This document shows positions 33,070-41,309 of a stretch of DNA of 64,000 nt, piece by piece. The stretch covers positions 1 through 64,000 of the forward strand of contig JACRBN010000016.1 in NCBI GenBank assembly GCA_016213105.1. Direction: 5' to 3'. This stretch comes from Chloroflexota bacterium. GTDB lineage: Bacteria; Chloroflexota; Anaerolineae; Anaerolineales; Villigracilaceae. Position numbers and translations under genes: made by a program. Every line of letters starts with the position of its first letter. The stretch's first letter is position 1. The notes under the pieces were generated by a model that was given only the letters and a program-made list of their open reading frames with translations, did not search any database and had not been told where the DNA came from.

Positions 33070-35151
33070 TTACTGCAACAGCGCGGCGATTTCCGCGGCG
33101 GTATACGGCTTGGGCTGGACGTCCCTGACGCCGCTGCGCAGGTAGCGCGTGACGCGCTCGGGGTTGAGCGCCGCGGTCAGGACGACCGTTTTGGCGGTCA
33201 GGCCTGCCTGGTCGAGGGCGGCCAGGGCTGCATCCACGCCCACGGCGGAGCAGTGCTCGTCCACCAGCACCAGGTCGGCGGCGGGGAGTCCATCCAGCGC
33301 GGTCTGGCGCGTGACCTTGACGCCCGCGCCTTCGAGCAGGGCCGAGAAGGCGGCCGCCCACTCGTCGTTATCGTCCACCAGCAGCACCGAGGCAACGCCG
33401 TTGCTTGAGAAGCCATCCTCGGAGACGCGCGCCAGCGGCAGGTGGATTTCCACCTTCGAGCCTTTGCCCATCTCGCTGTTGAGCGTGATGCGTCCCTGCG
33501 CCTGCGAGATGACGTGCAGGCTGGCGGGCAGGCCCAGGCCCTGGTGTCCGCGCGTGGAGAAGAACGGCGACCAGGCTTTTTCGAGAGTCTCCGCAGGCAT
33601 GCCCATGCCGTCGTCGACGATCAACAGGCGCAGCATGCCGCGCTCCTCGGAGGGGGTCGCCACGACGCGCACGCTCTTCGCGCCCGCCTCGCCCGAGTTC
33701 TGCAGCAGGTTGCCCAGCGCGCGCACCAGCTGGGTGCTGTCGGCCACGGCATACGCGGCGGACGGGTCGATCTGCATGGACAGCAGGTCGGCGGACAGTC
33801 CGCGCTGATGGACGGCTGCCTCGATGGCATCCGCCAGCAGGACGGGACGCGGCCGCTGTTCGCGCACCGCGCCGATCAACTGTTCCTTGACCTGGGTGAT
33901 CTGGTCGGCGCTCTCGGCGATCATGTCGAGGTCCTCCCCAAGCGACGCGAGGTCGACCTTACCCTCGGCGATTTCCTCGCGCAGGCGGGCGACGGTCATC
34001 GAGATGGGCAGGGTCTTGTTGCCGATCCAGTGGATGGCCTCGGTGGTGGCGGTGGTCAGGGCCTCGAAGACCTTGGTGCGCAGCAATTCCGCGTGCGCTT
34101 CCTTGAGGCTTTCGAGCGTGTACGCATTGCTGATCGCCACGGCCAGATGCTCGGCCATGGTCAACAGGGTGGTGATGTCGTCCTGGCTGAAGGCACGCTC
34201 CTCCACGCTTTGGACCGTCACGGCGCCCAGCACACGATGCCCGAAGATCAGCGGCAGGGCCATCTCGGAGCGGGTGTGCGGCAGGTGCGGATTCTTAAAG
34301 TGGACGCGTTCTTCCTCGACGTCCAGCGCGATGCGCGCCTCGCCAAAGCTGATGGCCGCGCCGATCATCGAGCCAGGCCCGACTTTGAGGCGATAGCCTT
34401 CGGCCAGCATGGCCTTGCCCGCCTCGCCGTAACCGGCGCGCAGGACAGCGTAGTCACCCTTGTCGTCCAGCAGGAAGACGCCCGCGTAGTAGAAGCCGTA
34501 GGCTTCGCAGATGATGTTGACGGTACCCGGCAGGAGTTCGTCCAGGGCCAGGATCGAGGTGACTTCGCGGCCGACGACGTTGGCGGCCTCCAGCAGGCGC
34601 GTGCGGCGCTCGGTCTGGCGGATGAGGTCCTGGTTCCTGCGGTGCAGGTTGGAGTTGTGGATGGCAATCGCCAACTGGTCGGCCATGGTCTGCAGCGCGG
34701 AGATGTCGTCGTCGAGGAAGGCGGCTTCCTGTTCGCTCTGCACGGTCAGCGCACCGATGACCTCGTCGCCGACGATCAGCGGCAGGGCCATCTCGGAGCG
34801 CGTGTTCGGCAGGTGCGGATTCTCGAAGCGCACGGCCTCCGCGCCCACGTCCAGGGCGATGCGCGCCTGGCGGTTCTGCACGCAGGAACCGATCATCGAG
34901 TTGCCGCCCACCAGCAGCTTGTGGCCCTCGGCGATCATCGCCGCGCCCGATTCCCCGCGTCCCGCGCGCAGGACGGCATACTGTCCCGTGACGTTGAGCA
35001 GGAAAACGCCTGCATAGTAGAACTTGAATTCGTCGCAGATCACGTCCACGGTGCGCTGGAGCAGTTCCTGGGGGTCCAGGATCATGGTGATCATCTTGGC
35101 CGTGCGCGCGGCGGTTTTCAACAGGTGAGTTTGTCGTTCGGCAGGAGTCAT
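33070..35151 (-). CDS. Hybrid sensor kinase, GAF-GAF-kinase-receiver
   Basis: The 693-residue protein has no membrane helix. Residues 20-165 and 190-345 are two similar GAF domains, each with the phrase HLP-x-TRSEMALPLI. The phospho-transfer helix region carries His374 in EAIHWIGNK, an atypical H-box. The ATPase domain includes LGNLLQNSGEAGAKSV, DDGMGMPAETLEKAWSPFFSTRG and GLGLPASLHVI. Residues from about 585 form a receiver (LLVDDNDEW, an Asp in LVLVDEH, Lys in VQPKPY). It senses a soluble signal and may pass phosphate to the single-domain response regulator encoded 20 bp upstream at 35172. It sits inside the export operon and likely controls or modulates that system. Confidence 0.88.
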   Translation of the reverse strand: MTPAERQTHLLKTAARTAKMITMILDPQELLQRTVDVICDEFKFYYAGVFLLNVTGQYAVLRAGRGESGAAMIAEGHKLLVGGNSMIGSCVQNRQARIALDVGAEAVRFENPHLPNTRSEMALPLIVGDEVIGALTVQSEQEAAFLDDDISALQTMADQLAIAIHNSNLHRRNQDLIRQTERRTRLLEAANVVGREVTSILALDELLPGTVNIICEAYGFYYAGVFLLDDKGDYAVLRAGYGEAGKAMLAEGYRLKVGPGSMIGAAISFGEARIALDVEEERVHFKNPHLPHTRSEMALPLIFGHRVLGAVTVQSVEERAFSQDDITTLLTMAEHLAVAISNAYTLESLKEAHAELLRTKVFEALTTATTEAIHWIGNKTLPISMTVARLREEIAEGKVDLASLGEDLDMIAESADQITQVKEQLIGAVREQRPRPVLLADAIEAAVHQRGLSADLLSMQIDPSAAYAVADSTQLVRALGNLLQNSGEAGAKSVRVVATPSEERGMLRLLIVDDGMGMPAETLEKAWSPFFSTRGHQGLGLPASLHVISQAQGRITLNSEMGKGSKVEIHLPLARVSEDGFSSNGVASVLLVDDNDEWAAAFSALLEGAGVKVTRQTALDGLPAADLVLVDEHCSAVGVDAALAALDQAGLTAKTVVLTAALNPERVTRYLRSGVRDVQPKPYTAAEIAALLQ

Positions 35152-35171
35152 GATTTACCTCGTTATGATAA

Positions 35172-35561
35172 TTAACCCTGGCCACCCAGGATCTTTTGGA
35201 TTAATTCGACCAGGCCCTGTTCACGGCCTTTGACAAAGAACGCGCTCGCCCCGCCCGACACGGCATCCCTGGCTTTGTTGACCTCATCGTATGCGGTCAG
35301 GATGACCACGGGCAGGCTGGCCTGCTGCTGTTTCAAATCGACCAGCAGGTCGAGTCCCGCGCCCGCCTTGGGCAGGCCGTCGAAGCCGGGCATGTTCAGG
35401 TCGAGGATGGCAATATCCACCTGACCTTTATTTTGGGCAAAGACCTCACGGCCGCTTTTGCAGTCCAGGGCGGTCAGCACGTCGAAGCCCGCCCGCAGCA
35501 GGGTCTTTTCCAGGCTGCGCAAGACCAGCCTTTCATCGTCCACGAGAAGAACAGTCGTCAT
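35172..35561 (-). CDS. Single-domain response regulator (receiver only)
   Basis: The 129-residue protein is one receiver domain: acidic pair in LLVDDE, phospho-acceptor Asp in AILDLNMPGFDG (about residue 53), Thr in VVILTAYDE and Lys in FFVKGREQG. An extra PKAGAG-containing loop follows the acceptor motif. There is no DNA-binding or enzyme domain, so it would relay phosphate between the two hybrid kinases or interact with a protein partner such as the transporter ATPase with the cyclic-nucleotide domain. It ends 20 bp before the GAF-GAF kinase start and is part of the same operon. Confidence 0.9.
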   Translation of the reverse strand: MTTVLLVDDERLVLRSLEKTLLRAGFDVLTALDCKSGREVFAQNKGQVDIAILDLNMPGFDGLPKAGAGLDLLVDLKQQQASLPVVILTAYDEVNKARDAVSGGASAFFVKGREQGLVELIQKILGGQG

Positions 35562-35702
35562 AAAAGTTTCTCCTTGAAAAAATCTTTTTTTTCGTCATTG
35601 CGAGTCTTCGAGAAGCAATCTCCCAATGACATATTTAAAGTCCATCCGAAAATCGAGTGCAGCCTTTTGAGGATTAACCATTAAATCCAGCAAAAAGGAT
35701 AC

Positions 35703-35757
35703 CTTCGCCCTGAGCGGAGCCGCACGCAGGTTGTGCGGCGTAGTCGAAGGGCAGGGA
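35703..35757. repeat. REP-like hairpin
   Basis: CCCTGAGCGGAGCCGCACG pairs imperfectly with a downstream GTGCGGCGTAGTCGAAGGG segment. It belongs to the same class as elements at 9.9-10.0 kb and, in short form, inside the RHS core. Confidence 0.6.
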
Positions 35758-35775
35758 AGCAAAATAACCAACATT

Positions 35776-35866
35776 TGCCCTTCGACTGCGCTCGGCTGGG
35801 TCTCGATACGGTCGGAAGAGCACCGACCTACTCAACCACCACGCCTTGCTCCGCTCACGTGTGCCT
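35776..35866. repeat. REP-like element with GTCTCGATACGG module
   Basis: The segment starts with CCCTTCGACTGCGCTCGG, contains GGTCTCGATACGGTCGG and ACCGACCTACTCAACCACC, and ends near GCTCCGCTCACG. It is an inverted partner of the element at 35703-35757 with a second palindromic module inserted. Confidence 0.5.
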
Positions 35867-36039
35867 GCGGCCCAGTGCAGGCAGGGCGGAGAAGCAACTG
35901 AATTGTATTGCTCGATTAATTTGGAAAAGTACAATGCTCTGTGAATTGCGGACTGAAATCCGCGCTACGTTCTTTCAAGCGGAGTGCAGGCTTTAGCCTG
36001 CTGGTTCCTGCGGACTGAAGTCCGCACTCCGCTTTTGCG

Positions 36040-37941
36040 TTATGGTTTCGTCGGCAACCTCACAAAGAAGGTCGCGCCCTTCCCGATCTCGCTCTCCAGC
36101 CAGATCTTGCCGCGATTCTGGGTGACGATCTGCGTGCAGGCCGAGAGTCCCAGGCCGGTGCCGCCGTGGTCGCCCTTGGTGGTGAAGAACGAGACCCAGA
36201 TGCGCTCCTGGATCTCGGGCGGGATGCCCGGGCCGTTGTCGCTGACGGCCACCAGCACGTGGTCGGGCTTTTTGTCGAGCCGCGCCCGCACGGTGATACG
36301 CGACTCGGGCCGGCCCTCCAGCGCCTCCCAGGCGTTCTTGACCAGATTGTTGAAGACCTGCTCCACCTGGCGCGCGTCGCAGTACACGTTCGGCAGGTTC
36401 TCGGCCAGGTCGAGCGAGACCACCCCGCGCGGCAGGCCCATGTCCGAGATCATGGTTTCGAGCATCTCGAACAGCGAGACGGAGCCAGGTTTCATTTGAC
36501 GAGCGGGACCGATCAAATCTTCCTTGATCTTCAGGATGGTCACGGCGCTGTGCTCGATGATCTTCAGATCCTCCAGCAGAGACTCGACGCTCAACAGGGC
36601 CGCCAGCCGCTTGGGCGAATAGGCCGACATCTCGCCTGCCAGCTTCTCCAGCTCGAGGCCGCCCTCCGCCGCCTCTTGCAGGAGCGAGTGGATGATCCCG
36701 TCCAGCGGGCCGAGTTCGGCGCCCGAGGCCCGCAAGCGCCACAGGACAGCCAGCAGCGTGGACAGGTCCTCGCGCACGCGGCGCACGCTGCCCGTGATGG
36801 GCGCGGCCTTGTTGCCGACCCAGTGGATGGCTTCGCCCGTGGCCGTGGCAATCGCCTCGTAGGTCTTGGTGCGGACGAGCTCCGCAGTGGCCGCCTCCAG
36901 CTTGGCCAGCAGTTGGGCGTTGTTGATCGCCACCGCCACCTGGTCGGCCATGGTTTGCAGGGAGGTGATGTCCTCCTCGGTGAAGGCCTTCAGGCGCTCG
37001 CTTTGCACGGTCAGCGCGCCCAGCGAGAGCGACTTGACGATCAGCGGCAGGGCCATCTCGGAGCGCGTGGCGGGCAAGTGCGGATTCTTGAAGTGCGAAA
37101 TCTCACCTTCCACGTCCAGCGCGATCTGCGCCTGTTGCAGGCGGATGGCCTGCCCGATCATGGACTTGTCGTCCACAGGCAGACGGAATTGTTCCTCCAG
37201 CATGGCGCGCCCCGCCTCGCCGTAGCCCGCGCGCAGCACGGCCCAGTGGTTGTCCTCCGCGACCAGGAAGACGCCCGAGTAGTACAACTCGAATTCCTTA
37301 CAGACCACGTTCACGGTGTATTCGAGCAGTTCGTCCAGGTCGAGGATCGACGTGACGGCCTGCCCGACGCGCGCCGCCATCTCGAGCAATTTGTGGCGCC
37401 GCTCCAGCATGGACAACATGCGCTCGTTCTGCTGCAGCAGGTATTTGTTGCGCTCGGCGGCATGGCTCAACTGGCGGACGTTGTTCTCCAGCCGCTCGAC
37501 CAGTTCCTGCTGATAGGCCTCGTGATGACGGTCGGCCTGTTCCAGCTTCTCGCGCCTGCCGTGCAGGTAGGCGTCCACCTGCTCGCGGAACGTGTCCACC
37601 TCGATGGGCTTGGGGATGAAACCCACCGCGCCCGCCGCCAGCGCCCGCTCACGCGCATTGCCGCTCGTATCGGCCGAGACGATCACCAGCGGCACGTTCG
37701 GCAGGATCTTGCTCAGGCGGGTGGCCGCCTCGCGCCCCGTCATGTGCGGCAGGTTGTGATCGAGCAGCACGATGTGCGGATGCGTCTCTTCGGCCAGCTG
37801 CAAGCCATCCAGCGGATCGGCGGCTTCGAGCACCACATACCTGCCCTCCAGCAGACGCCGCACGAGCAGGCGCGCCGAGTCGTTGTCCTCGATGTAGAGG
37901 ACGCGCGGCAGGGAGCGTGGGTCGGAGAGGGGCTGGGACAT
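36040..37941 (-). CDS. Hybrid sensor kinase, receiver-coiled coil-GAF-kinase
   Basis: I use the ATG at 37941 (MSQPLSDPRSLP), 5 bp after the previous stop codon; the longer frame only overlaps the upstream gene. Residues 13-125 form a receiver (YIEDND, Asp61 in LLDHNLPHMTG, Lys111 in PKPIE). A coiled coil (about 130-185) and one GAF domain (190-345) follow. His373 lies in EAIHWVGNK, the same atypical H-box as in the kinase at 33070. The ATPase domain has FNNLVKNAWEALEG, DNGPGIPPEIQERIWVSFFTTKG and GTGLGLSACTQIV. The GAF domains of the two kinases share NPHLP-x-TRSEMALPLIV, so they are paralogues. An N-terminal receiver means it can be controlled by another kinase. Confidence 0.9.
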   Translation of the reverse strand: MSQPLSDPRSLPRVLYIEDNDSARLLVRRLLEGRYVVLEAADPLDGLQLAEETHPHIVLLDHNLPHMTGREAATRLSKILPNVPLVIVSADTSGNARERALAAGAVGFIPKPIEVDTFREQVDAYLHGRREKLEQADRHHEAYQQELVERLENNVRQLSHAAERNKYLLQQNERMLSMLERRHKLLEMAARVGQAVTSILDLDELLEYTVNVVCKEFELYYSGVFLVAEDNHWAVLRAGYGEAGRAMLEEQFRLPVDDKSMIGQAIRLQQAQIALDVEGEISHFKNPHLPATRSEMALPLIVKSLSLGALTVQSERLKAFTEEDITSLQTMADQVAVAINNAQLLAKLEAATAELVRTKTYEAIATATGEAIHWVGNKAAPITGSVRRVREDLSTLLAVLWRLRASGAELGPLDGIIHSLLQEAAEGGLELEKLAGEMSAYSPKRLAALLSVESLLEDLKIIEHSAVTILKIKEDLIGPARQMKPGSVSLFEMLETMISDMGLPRGVVSLDLAENLPNVYCDARQVEQVFNNLVKNAWEALEGRPESRITVRARLDKKPDHVLVAVSDNGPGIPPEIQERIWVSFFTTKGDHGGTGLGLSACTQIVTQNRGKIWLESEIGKGATFFVRLPTKP

Positions 37942-37946
37942 GACCG

Positions 37947-39023
37947 CTACGCGCCTCCGTTTTCGGGGTCTTCGGCCAGGCGCCTGGCGATGATCTCGTG
38001 AATGGCCTCGGCCGTGATGGGCGACTCGTTTACGATGCTCATGAAGGCCTCGCGCGGATAGGTCAGCAGTTCCACGGGCATCTCCGCGGCAACGCGCACG
38101 CAGGCCCGCGAGAGTCCGCCGCGCAGCAATTCCATCTCGCCGAAGAACTCGCCCCGTCCCAGGCTGGAGACGCGCTCGCCCCAGGCCGAGCGGGTCAACA
38201 CGTCCACACGGCCGCGCGCGATCATGTAGAAGCGTTCCACGGGCTGGTCGTAGCCGAGGATGGTTTCGCCAGGGCCGAGCGTGACGCGTTCGGCCTTTTT
38301 GGTCATCTCGAGCATGTGACGGTGGCGCAGTTGCGGCAGCGCGCGCGAGATGGTCTCGTCGATCAATTCGCCGTCGAAGATGATGATGTTGCGCGTGGTG
38401 CGCGCGGTCAGCGAGGGGTCGTGCGTAACCATCACGATGGTCTTGCCGCGCTTCGTCAGCTCGTCGAACAGGTCGATGATGGCGTCCGCCGAACGCGAGT
38501 CCAGGTTGCCGGTCGGTTCGTCGGCCACCAGCAGGGGCGGGTCGCAGGCCAGGGCGCGCGCGATGGCCGCCGATTGCTGCTGTCCCGTCGAGACCAGGGC
38601 GGGCAGTTTGTTGGCAAACTTTTCGAGGTGTACCAGCTTGAGCAGTTCCAGGGCGCGCGCGGGACGCTCGTCGAAGTCGTACATCTCGGCGTAGTCCATC
38701 GGCAGCATGACGTTTTCGAGCAGGGTCAGCATGGGCAGCAATTGGAAGAATTGGAAGACGATGCCCAGGTTGCGTCCGCGCCACTTGGAGCGCTGACTCT
38801 CGCTGACTTTGGTGTAGATGTCCTTGCCGCCGATCACCACCAGGCCGTCGGTGGGATGGTCGATGCCCGTGATCATGTTCAAAAGCGTGGATTTGCCGCT
38901 GCCCGATTTGCCCACGATGGAGACGAACTCGCCGCGGTTGATGGTCAGGTCGAGACCCTTGAGCACGGGGAATTCGCCCGCCGCGTTGACGTAGGTCTTG
39001 ACGATGCGCCGCATCTCGATCAT
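37947..39023 (-). CDS. ABC transporter ATPase fused to a cyclic-nucleotide-binding-like domain
   Basis: The N-terminal 225 residues are a LolD/MacB-type ATPase: Walker A GKSGSGKST (38-46), Q-loop [16 protein letters not shown], Walker B LLVADEPTGNLDS and MVTHDPSL. The signature motif reads VSTGQQQ rather than LSGGQ. The last 120 residues match a CAP-like cNMP-binding domain (GPGETILGYDQPVERFYMIARGRVDVL, then LGRGEFFGEMELLRGG). Fusion of these two domains is rare and suggests ligand- or signal-gated export. The start is either ATG 39023 or the ATG at 39116, which overlaps the previous stop codon as ATGA. The extra 31 residues would be encoded by a repeat-like stretch. Confidence 0.85.
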   Translation of the reverse strand: MIEMRRIVKTYVNAAGEFPVLKGLDLTINRGEFVSIVGKSGSGKSTLLNMITGIDHPTDGLVVIGGKDIYTKVSESQRSKWRGRNLGIVFQFFQLLPMLTLLENVMLPMDYAEMYDFDERPARALELLKLVHLEKFANKLPALVSTGQQQSAAIARALACDPPLLVADEPTGNLDSRSADAIIDLFDELTKRGKTIVMVTHDPSLTARTTRNIIIFDGELIDETISRALPQLRHRHMLEMTKKAERVTLGPGETILGYDQPVERFYMIARGRVDVLTRSAWGERVSSLGRGEFFGEMELLRGGLSRACVRVAAEMPVELLTYPREAFMSIVNESPITAEAIHEIIARRLAEDPENGGA

Positions 39024-39112
39024 CGGTTCAAGTTCCCCTCGCCCACTGGGAGCCCCACGGGGGTGCTGCGCGAAGGGGTCAGGGGTGAGGGCTTTCGCCG
39101 TCGGCGTCGGAA

Positions 39113-39880
39113 TCATGCCGCGCCCCCCGCCGCCTGGACTGGGGCCTGACTCCGCGCGAAGGGCCGCTTCTGCCCCTCGTCCACGATCTCCCCATCGGCC
39201 AGCACGAGGTGACGCGAGAAACGCGCCGCCAGGCTGCTGTCGTGCGTGACCATCACGATGGTCTTGCCGTGCTCCGCCACCAGTTGCTCGAAGACGTCGA
39301 AGATGTGGTCGGCGGTCAGCGAGTCGAGGCTGCCCGTGGGTTCGTCGGCGATCAGGATGGGCGGGTCGTTGGCCAGGGCGCGCGCGATGGCCACGCGCTG
39401 CTGCTGTCCGCCCGAGATGTAGGCGGGCAGTTTTTTGGCGTGGTCTTCGAGTTCGACCAGTTGCAGTAACTGCATGGCGCGCTCCCTGCTCTCGCGCGGC
39501 TGGTACAGCCCGCACAAATCCATCGGCAGGGTGATGTTCTCGACCAGGGTCAGCATGGGCAGCAGTTGGAAGGATTGGTAGACGATGCCCAGGGTCTGGC
39601 CGCGCCAGAGGGCCAGGGCGTCTTCACTTAACTTGTGAATGGAGACAGGCTGGCCTTTGGTGTTGACGATGACCTCGCCGCCCGTGAGATGGTCGACGCC
39701 GTTGAGCATGTTGAGCAGGGTCGACTTGCCCGCGCCCGACTTGCCGACCACCCCCAGGAATTCGCCCGCCTCCACCCGCGCAGTAATGCCCCGCAGGGCG
39801 GGAAATTCACCCGCCGCAGTGGAGTAGGTTTTGACGACGTCGCGCAGTTCGATGATGGGAGGGACGGAATTGAGAGTCAA
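39113..39880 (-). CDS. LolD/MacB-type ABC transporter ATPase
   Basis: The 255-residue ATPase has all motifs: Walker [10 protein letters not shown] near residues 42-50, Q-loop [16 protein letters not shown], signature [16 protein letters not shown], Walker [14 protein letters not shown] and the switch histidine in [10 protein letters not shown]. The order and the short family-specific segments match ATPases that energise FtsX-type permeases. It is the first gene of the export/kinase gene set and overlaps the next ATPase gene by the ATGA arrangement. With that second, divergent ATPase it could form a heterodimer on the FtsX permease encoded at 30479, although the two lie 6 kb apart in the operon. 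Confidence 0.92.
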   Translation of the reverse strand: MTLNSVPPIIELRDVVKTYSTAAGEFPALRGITARVEAGEFLGVVGKSGAGKSTLLNMLNGVDHLTGGEVIVNTKGQPVSIHKLSEDALALWRGQTLGIVYQSFQLLPMLTLVENITLPMDLCGLYQPRESRERAMQLLQLVELEDHAKKLPAYISGGQQQRVAIARALANDPPILIADEPTGSLDSLTADHIFDVFEQLVAEHGKTIVMVTHDSSLAARFSRHLVLADGEIVDEGQKRPFARSQAPVQAAGGAA

Positions 39881-40050
39881 GCTACACCTAAAAATCGATC
39901 CAAAAAAACCTCAGCGCGCGGACTTCAGTCCGCATACCCATGCAGACCGAAGTCTGCATTCCGCTTCAAAAGTCTGGCATAGAAAAACGGTCGCCGAGAC
40001 AACCGTTCCCACGAAACTGCCATACGACACTAATTTTACCCCTTCCGTCC

Positions 40051-40074
40051 AAGTTGTGCCAATTGACACAACTT
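40051..40074. promoter_or_regulatory. Operator-like inverted repeat
   Basis: AAGTTGTG (40051-40058) and CACAACTT (40067-40074) are a perfect inverted repeat with an 8-base spacer, flanked by CCGT and ACGG. It lies between the divergent export operon and the plus-strand promoter at 40112, so a regulator bound here could affect either side. Confidence 0.5.
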
Positions 40075-40111
40075 ACGGAGGGTTTACAAAGGGGAATTAC
40101 GCTTCATTTTC

Positions 40112-40140
40112 TTGCCCCCCACCCGACGCGGGCGTATAAT
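40112..40140 (+). promoter_or_regulatory. Candidate sigma-70 promoter reading into the cassette array
   Basis: TTGCCC (40112-40117) and TATAAT (40135-40140) are 17 bp apart on the plus strand. It would transcribe the first cassette after a leader of about 240 bases holding two competing hairpins. It is placed like a cassette promoter but no integrase gene is seen. Confidence 0.5.
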
Positions 40141-40301
40141 GGACTTCGATCAGGATGGGATATGTAAGATGATGTCCCATTCAAAAGGAAAGCCGATCCT
40201 AATGCGCCATTTGTTTCCCTGCGCGTAAATGTGGAGAGATATGTTCCTTCGCCGTCTGTCTTCTTTGTTGCCGATCCCAGCTTGCTGCCATTGCGAGGTA
40301 C

Positions 40302-40347
40302 CTATATGTAGTAATCTGTTATGGGGTGGTTACTACATATAGTAACC
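40302..40347 (+). promoter_or_regulatory. Two mutually exclusive hairpins upstream of the first cassette gene
   Basis: CTATATGTAGTAA (40302-40314) pairs perfectly with TTACTACATATAG (40330-40342). Part of the same right arm also pairs within GGTTACTACATATAGTAACC (40328-40347). The structures cannot form together, as in attenuators; no T-run follows. Alternatively the site could be a recombination or protein-binding site. Confidence 0.4.
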
Positions 40348-40390
40348 ATTCTGTCTAATACATAATTAGGTGGCTTTACATATAGAATTT

Positions 40391-41095
40391 ATGAAAACTA
40401 TCAAAGTCTTACTCATTGTTTCAGGCATTACTATAATTCTAGTTGTCGTGAGCATAAAATCATTTCCAGAGTGGCTTGCCATTCCTGGCGGGCTTTTGAT
40501 GTTATCAGGCATAGCATTTAATTGGGTTCTTGATGCGGGCGGAAAAGTAAAAGGCTGGACTGAATTACTAGAGAAAAAAGGTGCCGTTTCCAGAGAAGAT
40601 GAATTGCAAAGAAACCTGAATCTTAAACGAAGAATAGAGAACGATTTTAGCGATTGGCTGAATTATTTTCCTGAAAACAGAAAAAGAAATTCCAAAATGC
40701 TCCTTCGTGCATTTGATGGCAAGCAATATCCAAACTCAAATAACCCAGATAAATTTGGCGAATATTCATGGTTTGCAGCAGAAATTAAAAGCATATATCA
40801 TGACGGTATAGAATTTATTTATGGAATAGATGAATTAGTGATTTATAACGATAACAAATGGGACTTTAGCAAAAATGCAAAAGGTCAATATCTAGAAAAA
40901 ATCAATGCCTATCGAGTTGGGCAAATAAATTTTTCAGATATTGTAGATTATGATTTGAAAGGAGATGATCGTCATAACTTTCCACATTTCTTTTGCAAAT
41001 TCAGACATAAAGGATTACCGTTTGAAGCAACTTACTACGAATGTGTTGATGAAAAACCGCCTTATTATTATGAATTCAAAGACAAAAAATCATGA
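40391..41095 (+). CDS. Cassette 1: membrane-anchored protein of unknown function
   Basis: I chose the ATG at 40391 (MKTIKVLLIVSG); an in-frame GTG at 40370 is an alternative and neither has a strong ribosome-binding site. The 234-residue protein has two N-terminal membrane helices (about residues 4-25 and 29-46) followed by a charged cytoplasmic or external domain with FDGKQYPNSNNPDKFGEYSWF and a C-terminal YYYEFKDKKS. I do not recognise the family. Codon use is AT-rich, unlike the GC-rich genes to its left. It is the first gene of the array and is followed 13 bp later by a recognisable attC site. Confidence 0.65.
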   Translation: MKTIKVLLIVSGITIILVVVSIKSFPEWLAIPGGLLMLSGIAFNWVLDAGGKVKGWTELLEKKGAVSREDELQRNLNLKRRIENDFSDWLNYFPENRKRNSKMLLRAFDGKQYPNSNNPDKFGEYSWFAAEIKSIYHDGIEFIYGIDELVIYNDNKWDFSKNAKGQYLEKINAYRVGQINFSDIVDYDLKGDDRHNFPHFFCKFRHKGLPFEATYYECVDEKPPYYYEFKDKKS

Positions 41096-41108
41096 GAGCC
41101 AAAACCGC

Positions 41109-41239
41109 CACCTAACAAAGCGCGCACCCAACGCTGGGGATTCTGCGCACATCCCAAGCAATTTTCTGAATTCGAGTTTTTCCTGCTCCCAAGCAGAGTC
41201 CACGCCTGGGCACATGCGGGTCAACATCAAACCGTTAGC
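41109..41239 (+). repeat. attC site 1
   Basis: The 131-bp site begins with ACCTAAC (left core, RYYYAAC form) within CACCTAACAAAGCG and ends with GTTAGCC, which matches GTTRRRY at six of seven positions. The tail contains the CTGCTCCCAAGCAG hairpin, the shared words CAGAGTCCACGCC and GGTCAACATCAA and the right core. The inner arms are imperfectly complementary, as expected for a folded attC. Confidence 0.75.
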
Positions 41240-41309
41240 CTGCTCGACGTAATAAGCAAGATTAGATTTATTTGATAATCATTTTCATACTCTGAAGCAG
41301 GAAGAATAT

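Larger units (their letters stand above)
35562..36039. other. 478-bp non-coding gap filled with palindromic repeats
   Basis: I see no gene here. The gap holds three blocks of dispersed repeats: a REP pair of the CCCTGAGC/GAAGGG class at 35703-35757 and 35776-35866, and two copies of GCGGACTGAARTCCGC at 35948-35963 and 36010-36025. The repeats divide the export/kinase gene set into two parts, so the lower part may have its own promoter. Confidence 0.6.
39881..40369. other. Non-coding junction between the export operon and the cassette array
   Basis: I see no gene in these 489 bases. The segment contains a GCGGACTTCAGTCCGC repeat (39918-39933), an operator-like palindrome (40051-40074), a plus-strand promoter (40112-40140) and two overlapping hairpins (40302-40347). 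Base composition falls from GC-rich to AT-rich across it. No GTTRRRY core site or attI-like site is evident. Confidence 0.6.

Noticed and set aside
33442..35175. Plus-strand frame of 577 codons opposite the GAF-GAF kinase
   Set aside because: It mirrors the kinase frame on the other strand; low-complexity His/Gln/Arg composition and no start signal.
36166..38001. Plus-strand frame of 611 codons opposite the receiver-GAF kinase
   Set aside because: It is antisense to a gene with complete kinase motifs and has shadow-frame composition.
39881..40369. Search for attI or an integrase fragment at the left border
   Set aside because: No GTTRRRY core or tyrosine-recombinase motif was seen in either strand of this region.
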